Assembly (NCBI GenBank): GCA_965222645.1
Contig: OZ244968.1
Coordinates: 4,588,001-4,652,000 of the forward strand
Origin: JABDMH01 sp965222645
Lineage (GTDB): Bacteria > Bacteroidota > Bacteroidia > Chitinophagales > Saprospiraceae
Length of the DNA: 64,000 nt
Direction: 5' to 3'
Shown here: positions 35,845 to 44,700 of the stretch, piece by piece
How the letters are laid out: every line of letters starts with the position of its first letter
Numbering within the stretch: the stretch's first letter is position 1
The notes under the pieces: model-generated
Told to the model about the DNA's origin: nothing
Seen by the model: the letters and a program-made list of their open reading frames with translations, nothing else
Database searches by the model: none
Made by a program: the position numbers and the translations under genes

Positions 35845-37043
35845 ACCGATCACTACGTGATCTCCTGGATTACCATGGATTTTCCCACAGATCGAGCACA
35901 GCGAGATCCCAATATTGAACGTAGTGTAGATCGTCGGGATGTCCGGAGATTTGCGTAGATTTATGCAGAGGGTCGATCACTTCGTGATCTCCTGTAGTAG
36001 CGAAGATTTTCCCACAGATCACACAGATTTACGCAGATAGTCGATCACTTCGTGATCTCCTGGATCACCAAAGATTTTTCCCACAGATTCCGCAGATTTA
36101 CGCTGATTATTTTGGTGGAGCGAGATTCGAATTGTTAAGGGCTTAGTTTGATTGGGCATTCTGTTTCCCGAAGATTATTAAGATTTACGATAGCGGGTCG
36201 ATGGGACTTCTGACTTCCAGCAGATATGTCGATCGCTTCGTGATCTCCTGGATTACCAAAGATTTTTCCCACAGATTTCGCAGATTTACACAGATTATTT
36301 TGGTGGAGCGAGATTCGAATTATTTTAGGGCTTAGTTTGATTGGGCATTCTGTTCCGCAGATGATTAAGATTTGCACAGAGGGTCGATGGACTTCTGACT
36401 TCCAGCAGATATGTCGATCGCTTCGTGATCTCCTGGATTACCATGGATTTTCCCACAGATCGAGCACAGCGAGATCCCAATATTGAACGTAGTGTAGATC
36501 GTCGGGATGTCCGCAGATTTACACAGATTATTTTGGTGGAGCGAGATTCGAATTATTTAGGGCCTAGTTTTATTGGGCATTCTGTTTCCCGTAGATGATT
36601 AAGATTTGCACAGAGGGTCGATGGACTTCTGACTTCCAGCAGATATGCCGATCGTTTCGTGATCTCCTGGATTACCAAAGATTTTTCCCACAGATCGGGC
36701 ACAGCGAGATCCCAATATTGAACGTAGTGTAGATCGTCGGGATGTCCGCAGATTACACAGATTATTTTAGTGGAGCGAGATTCGAATTGTTTAGGCGCTT
36801 AGTTTTATTGGGCATTCTGGTTCCCGCAGATGATTAAGATTTGCACAGAGGGTCGATGGACTTCTGACTTCCAGCAGATATGTCGATCGCTTCGTGATCT
36901 CCTGGATTACCAAAGATTTTTCCCACAGATTTCGCAGATTTACACAGATTATTTTGGTGGAGCGAGATTCGAATTATTTAGGGCTTAGTTTTATTGGGCA
37001 TTCTGTTTCCCGCTAGATGGTTAAGATTTCCACAGCGGGTCGA
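35845..37043. repeat. Array of GATCGCTTCGTGATC hairpins and CACAGATT motifs
   Basis: The hairpin GATC(G/A)CTTCGTGATCTCCTGG recurs at about 35849, 35977, 36043, 36231, 36417, 36650 and 36885. Later units have periods of about 186 and 235 bp. Between hairpins are TTTTTCCCACAGATTTCGCA and related direct words, and TGGTGGAGCGAGATTCGAAT. No gene is visible. The same hairpin and the CCCACAGAT word reappear at 46.8-49.6 kb. The array ends exactly where the truncated Rpn copy begins. Confidence 0.85.
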
Positions 37044-37228
37044 TCTACAAAAAACTCCTTTAGCTGATCGGTTACAAAACTTTTTTCCAGCGGCGATATC
37101 GTGCTCAGGTCTAAAACATTGCTCATTTTTTCCGGAAGAAAAAAACTTAGAAAATCACGGACGGCAGTTAGGTCTGACATGATAGCTTTGAAAAACTCAT
37201 CATGTCGCCGTTGGATGTCTTTTGGCAT
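37043..37228 (-). pseudogene. Truncated copy of the Rpn-family nuclease gene
   Basis: From the ATG at 37228 the first 62 codons (MPKDIQRRHDEFFKAIMSDL onward to QLKEFFVD) are the same as in the three full copies upstream. At about 37043 the match stops and the sequence switches to the hairpin/CACAGATT array. The frame then reads ten unrelated residues to a stop at 37013. It is the broken end of the tandem Rpn array, lacking the nuclease active-site segment. Confidence 0.9.
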
Positions 37229-37501
37229 TTTGTAAATCTAATAATTCGCAATCGAATTCCTTCTTTCAAAAATTGTGAAACACATTAACTTCCAAACTCT
37301 AGCTGCTAACAGCCAGAAGGGCTCACCCACCCGCTTCGCGGTTCCCTCAGCCCAAGGTCTTTTGCACAACAAAAGTACGCTTCAGGAATACTCCGGGCTT
37401 AGGAATCCCCTTTTTTTAATTTAAAATTGGCGATGAATACTTTAATCCGGATAGATAAATTCCGTTGCTCCAGTCATATTCGACAGTGGTGGTAAGCTAC
37501 C

Positions 37502-38455
37502 CTAAAGATTCTTTCCATGCTCCCGCAGAATCCCGAGAACACGAGACTGGGTAACGCTGGCAATCCTGGAGATCATTTCTACTGACAATCCATTTTCATA
37601 GCCATTCAGAACTACGGAGGTGAGTTTTTTCTCTGCTCCTTTGGCTTCTCCCCTGGCTACTCCCCTGGCCTCCCCTTTGGCAAAGCCCTTGGCCTCTCCT
37701 TTGGCAATTAGTTGATCGTATGTGGTCATAATCTCTTTTTTTATCCCTGCTGGAAGATCCTCTATCAATTCCAACATCTTTTCTTCTTCAAGTTCGACAT
37801 TTCTGAACAAATAAACAATGATCGGCCGTAAAAGATTCCTGCCTCCCTCCGGATACAGCTCGCCCAGAATCTGATTTATCAGTTTGATCAAGTGTGCAGA
37901 ATCAGTGCTGTACTTCTGAACCATCAGTGCCGAAGCCAGAAACCTATTGCTCAATGACCTCAAGGTCTGATCATCTACGCGCTGCAAGTCCACAAATATA
38001 ATGTCGTGTCCCGGCACGTATGGAGCAAATACAGTACTTCCACCCCCAGGTAGCAGATCTGCTATTGTTTGATATTCCCACTTCTGACTACCCTGATAAA
38101 GTATCACCGGTACGATTGTAGACATTTCTCTTCCTTTCCATTGTTCCTGATACGCAGTGGCCAGATAGCTAAGGATCTGAATCGGTGTCTGGCGGTCGCG
38201 GTAGCTCTTATGCTCCAATAAAATGGTAATCAGAACATCTCCTTCTTTGGCTTTGCACTGAAATACTGCATCTACAAAAAACTCCTTTAGCTGATCGGTT
38301 ACAAAACTTTTTTCCAGCGGCGATATCGTGCTCAGGTCTAAAACATTGCTCATTTTTTCCGGAAGAAAAAAACTTAAAAAATCACGGACGGCAGTTAGGT
38401 CTGACATGATAGCTTTGAAAAACTCATCATGTCGCCGTTGGATGTCTTTTGGCAT
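37502..38455 (-). CDS. Rpn-family recombination-promoting nuclease / putative transposase, copy 1
   Basis: 317 residues. The N-terminal domain is PD-(D/E)XK-like: RHDEFFKAIMSDLTAVRDFLSFFLPE, then EGDVLITILLEHKSYRDRQTPIQILSYLATAYQEQW. The E-x-H-K and the downstream Gln form the expected active site. This is the Transposase_31 (PF04754) family. A Glu/Lys/Gly repeat (AKGEAKGFAKGEARGVARGE) precedes a C-terminal HTH-like end (NGLSVEMISRIASVTQSRVLGILREHG). E. coli Rpn proteins are DNA endonucleases that can act as antiphage toxins. A conserved internal ATG at 37729 precedes the Gly-rich repeat. It is one of three tandem, nearly identical copies. Confidence 0.88.
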   Translation of the reverse strand: MPKDIQRRHDEFFKAIMSDLTAVRDFLSFFLPEKMSNVLDLSTISPLEKSFVTDQLKEFFVDAVFQCKAKEGDVLITILLEHKSYRDRQTPIQILSYLATAYQEQWKGREMSTIVPVILYQGSQKWEYQTIADLLPGGGSTVFAPYVPGHDIIFVDLQRVDDQTLRSLSNRFLASALMVQKYSTDSAHLIKLINQILGELYPEGGRNLLRPIIVYLFRNVELEEEKMLELIEDLPAGIKKEIMTTYDQLIAKGEAKGFAKGEARGVARGEAKGAEKKLTSVVLNGYENGLSVEMISRIASVTQSRVLGILREHGKNL

Positions 38456-38743
38456 TTTGTAAATCTAATAATTCGCAATCAAACTCCTTTCTTCAAAAAT
38501 TGTTAAACACATTAACTTCCAAACTCTAGCTGCTAACAGCCAGAAGGGCTCACCCACCCGCTTCGCGGTTCCCTCAGCCCAAGGTCCACTGGACCTCGTC
38601 TTTTGCACTGCAAAAGTACGCTTCAGGAATACTCCGGGCTTAGGAATCCCCTTTTTTTAATTTAAAGATTGGTGATGAATACTTTAATCCGGATAGATAA
38701 ATTCCGTTGCTCTAGTCATATTCGACAGAGGTGGTAAGCCACC

Positions 38744-39685
38744 CTAAAGATACTTTCCATGCTCCCGCAGAATCCCGAGAACACGAGACTGGGTAACGCT
38801 GGCAATCCTGGAGATCATTTCTACTGACAATCCATTTTCATAGCCATTCAGAACTACGGAGGTGAGTTTTTTCTCTGCTCCCTTGGCTTCTCCCCTGGCT
38901 TCTCCTTTTGCAAAACCCTTGGCTTCTCCTTTGGCAATTAGTTGATCGTATGTGGTCATAATCTCTTTTTTTATCCCTGTTGGAAGATCCTCTATCAATT
39001 CCAAGATCTTTTCTTCTTCAAGTTCGACATTTCTGAACAAATAAACAATGATCGGCCGTAAAAGATTCCTGCCGCTCTCCGGATACAGCTCGCCCAGAAT
39101 CTGATTTATCAGTTTGATCAAGTGTGCAGAATCAGTGCTGTACTTCTGAACCATCAGTGCCGAAGCCAGAAACCTATTGCTCAATGACCTCAAGGTCTGA
39201 TCATCTACGCGCTGCAAGTCCACAAATATAATGTCGTGTCCCGGCACGTATGGAGCAAATACAGTACTTCCACCCCCAGGTAGCAGATCTGCTATTGTCT
39301 GATATGCCCACTTCTGACTACCTTGATAAAGTATCACCGGTACGATTGTAGACATTTCTCTTCCTTTCCATTGTTCTTGATACGCAGTGGCCAGATAGCT
39401 AAGGATCTGAATTGGTGTCTGGCGGTCGCGGTAGCTCTTATGCTCCAATAAAATGGTAATCAGAACATCTCCTTCTTTGGCTTTGCACTGAAATACTGCA
39501 TCTACAAAAAACTCCTTTAGCTGATCGGTTACAAAACTTTTTTCCAGCGGCGATATCGTGCTCAGGTCTAAAACATTGCTCAGTTTTTCCGGAAGAAAAA
39601 AACTTAAAAAATCACGGACGGCGGTTAGGTCTGACATGATAGCTTTGAAAAACTCATCATGTCGCCGTTGGATGTCTTTTGGCAT
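38744..39685 (-). CDS. Rpn-family nuclease, tandem copy 2
   Basis: 313 residues, almost identical to the neighbouring copies. Differences are single substitutions (for example LPEKLSNV, SGRNLLRP, KILELIEDLPTG) and a shorter Lys/Glu/Gly repeat (AKGEAKGFAKGEARGEAKGA). The nuclease motif ILLEHKSYRDRQ is intact. The 285-bp spacers on both sides are also near-identical to the other spacers, so the duplicated unit is gene plus spacer (about 1.23 kb). The internal ATG before the repeat is kept at 38959, whereas the nearby Met of MLEL is Ile here. Confidence 0.88.
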   Translation of the reverse strand: MPKDIQRRHDEFFKAIMSDLTAVRDFLSFFLPEKLSNVLDLSTISPLEKSFVTDQLKEFFVDAVFQCKAKEGDVLITILLEHKSYRDRQTPIQILSYLATAYQEQWKGREMSTIVPVILYQGSQKWAYQTIADLLPGGGSTVFAPYVPGHDIIFVDLQRVDDQTLRSLSNRFLASALMVQKYSTDSAHLIKLINQILGELYPESGRNLLRPIIVYLFRNVELEEEKILELIEDLPTGIKKEIMTTYDQLIAKGEAKGFAKGEARGEAKGAEKKLTSVVLNGYENGLSVEMISRIASVTQSRVLGILREHGKYL

Positions 39686-39972
39686 TTTGTAAATCTAATA
39701 ATTCGCAATCAAACTCCTTTCTTCAAAAATTGTTGAACACATTAACTTCCAAACTCTAGCTGCTAACAGCCAGAAGGGCTCACCCACCCGCTTCGCGGTT
39801 CCCTCAGCCCAAGGTCCACCGGACCTCGTCTTTTGCACTGCAAATGCACGCTTCAGGAATACTCCGGGCTTAGGAATCCCCTTTTTTTAATTTAAAATTG
39901 GCGATGAATACTTTAATCCGGATAGATAAATTCCGTTGCTCCAGTCATATTCGACAGTGGTGGTAAGCTACC

Positions 39973-40950
39973 CTAAAGATTCTTTCCATGCTCCCGCAGA
40001 ATCCCGAGAACACGAGACTGAGTAACGCTGGCAATCCTGGAGATCATTTCTACTGACAATCCATTTTCATAGCCATTCAGAACTACGGAGGTGAGTTTTT
40101 TCTCTGCTCCCTTGGCTTCTCCCTTGGCTTCTCCCCTGGCTTCTCCTTTGGCAAAACCCCTGGCTTCTCCTTTGGCAAAACCCTTGGCCTCTCCTTTGGC
40201 AATTAGTTGATCGTATGTGGTCATAATCTCATTTTTTATTCCTATTGGAAGATCCTCTATCAATTCCAACATCTTTTCTTCTTCAAGTTCGACATTTCTG
40301 AACAAATAAACAATGATCGGCTGTAAAAGATTCCTGCCTCTCTCCGGATACAACTCACCCAGAATCTGATTTATCAGTTTGATCAAGTGCGCAGAATCAG
40401 TGCTGTACTTCTGAACCATCAGTGCCGAAGCCAGAAACCTATTGCTCAAGGACCTCAAGGTCTGATCATCTACGCGCTGCAAGTCCACAAATATAATGTC
40501 GTGCCCCGGCACGTATGGAGCAAATACAGTACTTCCACCCCCAGGTAGCAGATCTGCTATTGTCTGATATGCCCACTTCTGACCACCCTGATAAAGTATC
40601 ACCGGTACGATTGTAGACATTTCTCTTCTTTTCCATTGTTCCTGATACGCAGTGGCCAGATAGTTAAGGATCTGAATTGGTGTCTGGCGGTCGCGGTAGC
40701 TCTTATGCTCCAATAAAATGGTAATCAGAACATCTCCTTCTTTGGCTTTGCAGTGAAATACCGCATCTACAAAAAACTCCTTTAGCTGATCGGTTACAAA
40801 ACTTTTTACCAGCGGCGATATCGTGCTCAGGTCTAAAACATTGCTCAGTTTTTCCGGAAGAAAAAAACTTAAAAAATCACGGACGGCAGTTAGGTCTGAC
40901 ATGATAGCTTTGAAAAACTCATCATGTCGCCGTTGGATGTCTTTTGGCAT
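39973..40950 (-). CDS. Rpn-family nuclease, tandem copy 3
   Basis: 325 residues. It is the longest copy because the C-terminal Lys/Glu/Gly repeat is expanded (GEAKGFAKGEARG occurs with an additional FAKGEARG and GEAKGEAKG). The PD-(D/E)XK elements are intact. A few changes distinguish it: LVKSFVTD, FHCKAKEG, ILNYLATA, RREMSTIV, IGIKNEIM. It is the most upstream copy in the transcription direction and its 5' flank diverges after about 60 bp. The internal ATG is at 40224. Confidence 0.88.
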   Translation of the reverse strand: MPKDIQRRHDEFFKAIMSDLTAVRDFLSFFLPEKLSNVLDLSTISPLVKSFVTDQLKEFFVDAVFHCKAKEGDVLITILLEHKSYRDRQTPIQILNYLATAYQEQWKRREMSTIVPVILYQGGQKWAYQTIADLLPGGGSTVFAPYVPGHDIIFVDLQRVDDQTLRSLSNRFLASALMVQKYSTDSAHLIKLINQILGELYPERGRNLLQPIIVYLFRNVELEEEKMLELIEDLPIGIKNEIMTTYDQLIAKGEAKGFAKGEARGFAKGEARGEAKGEAKGAEKKLTSVVLNGYENGLSVEMISRIASVTQSRVLGILREHGKNL

Positions 40951-41545
40951 TTTGTAAATCTAATAATTCGCAATCAAACTCCTTTCTTCAAAAATTGTTA
41001 AACACATTTAGTGCATCAGGGGCTTACCCCTGCAAACTTCCAAACTCTAACTGCTAACAGCCAGAAGGGCTCACCCACCCGCTTAGCGGTTCCCTCAGCC
41101 CAAGGAAATATTTCCACAGTTTTTAAGATGGCCCACGAGAATTCTTTTACCGGAGCTTTAGCGTAGGTGGGCGAGTCTCTTACTTCCCTCACTAAGGGGA
41201 ACACTGATTAAACAATTGAAGGATCTCCACAGATTTTTACCGCGCTAAAGCACTGTAAAAATGTTCCCTGGCCTACAGCCACTAGCTTTGGACATCATTC
41301 TCCTCATCCTCAGGCCCCATCCCGTTGACACGCTGCAAGTACGGCTAAAGCCGTTAGGAGAAAGCAGCATCTCATATAGTGATAAACTTTACGAGGATTG
41401 CGTTTAAGGATCGCCGGTTAAAGAACCAGCTCTCTCGCTAATAAGTTGAACCACAGGTTTCCGATGACAAGAACGATAGGACAACCGGTCAGCCATAATC
41501 AGGCACCGTAATCAGCCAGCCTCTAATTGCAACTGTGAACTCCTC
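40951..41545. repeat. Rpn 5' flank, then one detached 138-bp repeat unit
   Basis: 40951-41110 carries the same upstream sequence as the other Rpn copies (CAGAAGGGCTCACCCACCCG). At 41225-41355 is one unit of the 138-bp family (TTTTTACCGCGCTAAAGCAC..., then GTACGGCTAAAGCCGTTAGG at 41339). It thus brackets the Rpn array together with the array at 33.4-34.3 kb. The remaining bases to 41545 show no gene. Confidence 0.75.
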
Positions 41546-41680
41546 ACAAAAAAAAGAGCCAGCCCATCTCGAGCCAGCTCATTTCTTCTATAAAGTTACC
41601 GAACTTAATAATTCTACATTCTACATTCGTATTTCGTCATTCCTTAAACACCATCACCGGTGCCGTTTTCACTTGATCAC
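41545..41680 (-). repeat. Duplicated 3' end of a T9SS protein gene with its terminator
   Basis: This stretch repeats 41684-41815. It carries the same terminator hairpin, the same TTCTATAAAGTTACCGAACT spacer and the same last codons (VKTAPVMVFKE and stop, read on the minus strand at about 41641-41675). Only about a dozen codons of coding sequence remain, so it is the scar of a second gene copy or a local duplication. Confidence 0.8.
41548..41580 (-). terminator. Second intrinsic terminator, in the duplicated 3' end
   Basis: On the minus strand GAGCTGGCTCGAGATGGGCTGGCTC is followed by a run of eight T. The arms GAGCTGGC/GCTGGCTC form a stable stem. It duplicates the terminator at 41684-41718. 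Confidence 0.8.
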
Positions 41681-41683
41681 CTC

Positions 41684-41718
41684 AAAAAAAAAAGAGCCGG
41701 CCCATTGCGAGCCAGCTC
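41684..41718 (-). terminator. Intrinsic terminator of the large T9SS repeat-protein gene
   Basis: On the minus strand the arms GAGCTGGC and GCCGGCTC surround a TCGCAATGG loop and are followed by ten T. It lies about 57 bp after the stop codon of the 1391-residue protein gene. Confidence 0.88.
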
Positions 41719-41774
41719 ATTTCTTCTATAAAGTTACCGAACTTAATAATTCTACATTCTACATTCTACATTCG

Positions 41775-44700
41775 TCATTCCTTAAACACCATCACTGGTG
41801 CAGTCTTCACTTTGCCAGCATTTTTTACGATCAAATAATAAATGCCATCTCTCATCGTCTCAGTGAGATCAAAGTGTGTAGATATTGTACCGGCGACATC
41901 CGTACTCCAGCTTTTTATCTGCCGTCCCAGCATATCGACCATTTGGATCTCGGTGCCTCCCTCGCTTATGCCGGCGATATCCAGGCGGATAAAGCTGCTG
42001 GCCGGATTGGGGTAGGCGGAGAGGGTGAGGTCGTCAGATGGATCCACCTGTACTGTTTGATCGGCGATCTCGGTGAGGGAGATGTTTTCTGGCTGCACGT
42101 CTGGGGAGGCAGGATCCTCGCACTTACAGGCCGGACCCACAACTACAGGTGGTATTTTTTCCTTTCCAGCTTTGAATCTAATTTCGGTCTCGTAACCGCT
42201 CCAGTCTCCTTCAAAAGTATAGGAAAAAGTTCCACAATCAGGATATAAAAATATATCGTTGAAAGTTTCAAACACCACATAAAAACCCTTGTTGCATCTT
42301 CTACTGCTTCCCGAAAGTGTATTTGTCACCTGTGGTACATCAGTCCAGACATCCGAGATTTGATCCTCAAGAACTCCGGGGCATGGAATCGAGAAACGGA
42401 TATTGGAAAGAGCCTGGCAGTCAGGATCGATTGCGCAAATTTCCCAGGTAAAAGTGGTTTTTTCCCTGCCTTGATCGTACTCCGCACCACCGGAGATTGA
42501 GAAACAAGGTACCTCGATGAGAGTATTCACCCTGATCTCCTGTGTACATTCGGCTTTATTCCCACAGTTGTCCTCTGCCGTCCAGGTACGGGTAATGGTA
42601 TAGTAGTCGTCTGAGCAGGTATTGTAATTGAATGTCTCCCCCTCATAATTTACAGAAACGTCATCATCGCAATTGTCAGAAGCTTCGACATCAGTTACAG
42701 CTGGAATTTCATCTGTGCAGGAGATGACAATGTCTGCCGGGCAATTGGAGAAGATAGGATCTTTAGTGTCCTCTACAGTTATGGTCTGAGTATGACTGGT
42801 AGAGTTGCCAGCGCAATCCTCCACAGACCAGGTACGCTTTATCGTATAACAATCTGCTCCATCACCAGGAATAATCACCTCACTGAAGTCAACCGTTACG
42901 GATGCGTCACAATTGTCACTGGCGGTCAGCGTTACTGCCGCGGGGACATCGTCACAAGAAACAGTAGCATCGGCAGGTAAAGCTTCATTGAAAGTAGGAG
43001 CTTTGGTATCTTCCACTGTGAGGACTTGAGTATGACTGGTAGAGTTGCCAGCACAATCAGCCACCGTCCAAGTACGGGTAACGGTGTACTCGCTGGGGCA
43101 CTCATCTTCATCACCAGTGATCACCTCACTGAAGTCAACCGTTACGGATGCGTCACAATTGTCACTGGCGGTCAGCGTTACTGCCGCGGGGACATCGTCA
43201 CAAGAAACAGTAGCATCGGCAGGTAAAGCTTCATTGAAAGTAGGAGCTTTGGTATCTTCCACTGTGAGGACCTGAGTATGACTGGTAGAGTTGCCAGCAC
43301 AATCAGCCACCGTCCAAGTACGGGTAACGGTGTACTCGCTGGGGCACTCATCCTCATCACCAGTGATCACCTCACTGAAGTCAACCGTTACGGATGCGTC
43401 ACAATTGTCACTGGCGGTCAGCGTTACTGCCGCGGGGACATCGTCACAAGAAACAGTAGCATCGGCAGGTAAAGTTTCATTGAAAGTAGGAGCTTTGGTA
43501 TCTTCCACTGTGAGGACCTGAGTATGACTGGTAGAGTTGCCAGCACAATCAGCCACCGTCCAAGTACGGGTAACGGTGTACTCGCTGGGGCACTCATCCT
43601 CATCACCAGTGATCACCTCACTGAAGTCAACCGTTACGGATGCGTCACAATTGTCACTGGCGGTCAGCGTTACTGCCGCGGGGACATCGTCACAAGAAAC
43701 AGTAGCATCGGCAGGTAAAGCTTCATTGAAAGTAGGAGCTTTGGTATCTTCCACTGTGAGGACCTGAGTATGACTGGTAGAGTTGCCAGCACAATCAGCC
43801 ACCGTCCAAGTACGGGTAACGGTGTACTCGCTGGGGCACTCATCTTCATCACCAGTGATCACCTCACTGAAGTCAACCGTTACGGATGCGTCACAATTGT
43901 CACTGGCGGTCAGCGTTACTGCCGCGGGGACATCGTCACAAGAAACAGTAGCATCGGCAGGTAAAGCTTCATTGAAAGTAGGAGCTTTGGTATCTTCCAC
44001 TGTGAGGACCTGAGTATGACTGGTAGAGTTGCCAGCACAATCAGCCACCGTCCAAGTACGGGTAACGGTGTACTCGCTGGGGCACTCATCTTCATCACCA
44101 GTGATCACCTCACTGAAGTCAACCGTTACGGATGCGTCACAATTGTCACTGGCGGTCAGCGTTACTGCCGCGGGGACATCGTCACAAGAAACAGTAGCAT
44201 CGGCAGGTAAAGCTTCATTGAAAGTAGGAGCTTTGGTATCTTCCACTGTGAGGACCTGAGTATGACTGGTAGAGTTGCCAGCACAATCAGCCACCGTCCA
44301 AGTACGGGTAACGGTGTACTCGCTGGGGCACTCATCTTCATCACCAGTGATCACCTCACTGAAGTCAACCGTTACGGATGCGTCACAATTGTCACTGGCG
44401 GTCAGCGTTACTGCCGCGGGGACATCGTCACAAGAAACAGTAGCATCGGCAGGTAAAGCTTCATTGAAAGTAGGAGCTTTGGTATCTTCCACTGTGAGGA
44501 CCTGAGTATGACTGGTAGAGTTGCCAGCACAATCAGCCACCGTCCAAGTACGGGTAACGGTGTACTCGCTGGGGCACTCATCTTCATCACCAGTGATCAC
44601 CTCACTGAAGTCAACCGTTACGGATGCGTCACAATTGTCACTGGCGGTCAGCGTTACTGCCGCGGGGACATCGTCACAAGAAACAGTAGCATCGGCAGGT

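Noticed and set aside
33438..37043. Possible CRISPR array
   Set aside because: The repeats are 138-235 bp long, imperfect, and units abut each other. There are no short identical repeats with unique 30-40-bp spacers and no cas genes.
41535..42248. 237-codon plus-strand frame with an internal repeat
   Set aside because: It runs antisense to the T9SS gene end, both terminators and the duplicated tail. The repeat KKEPAH is the terminator read backwards.
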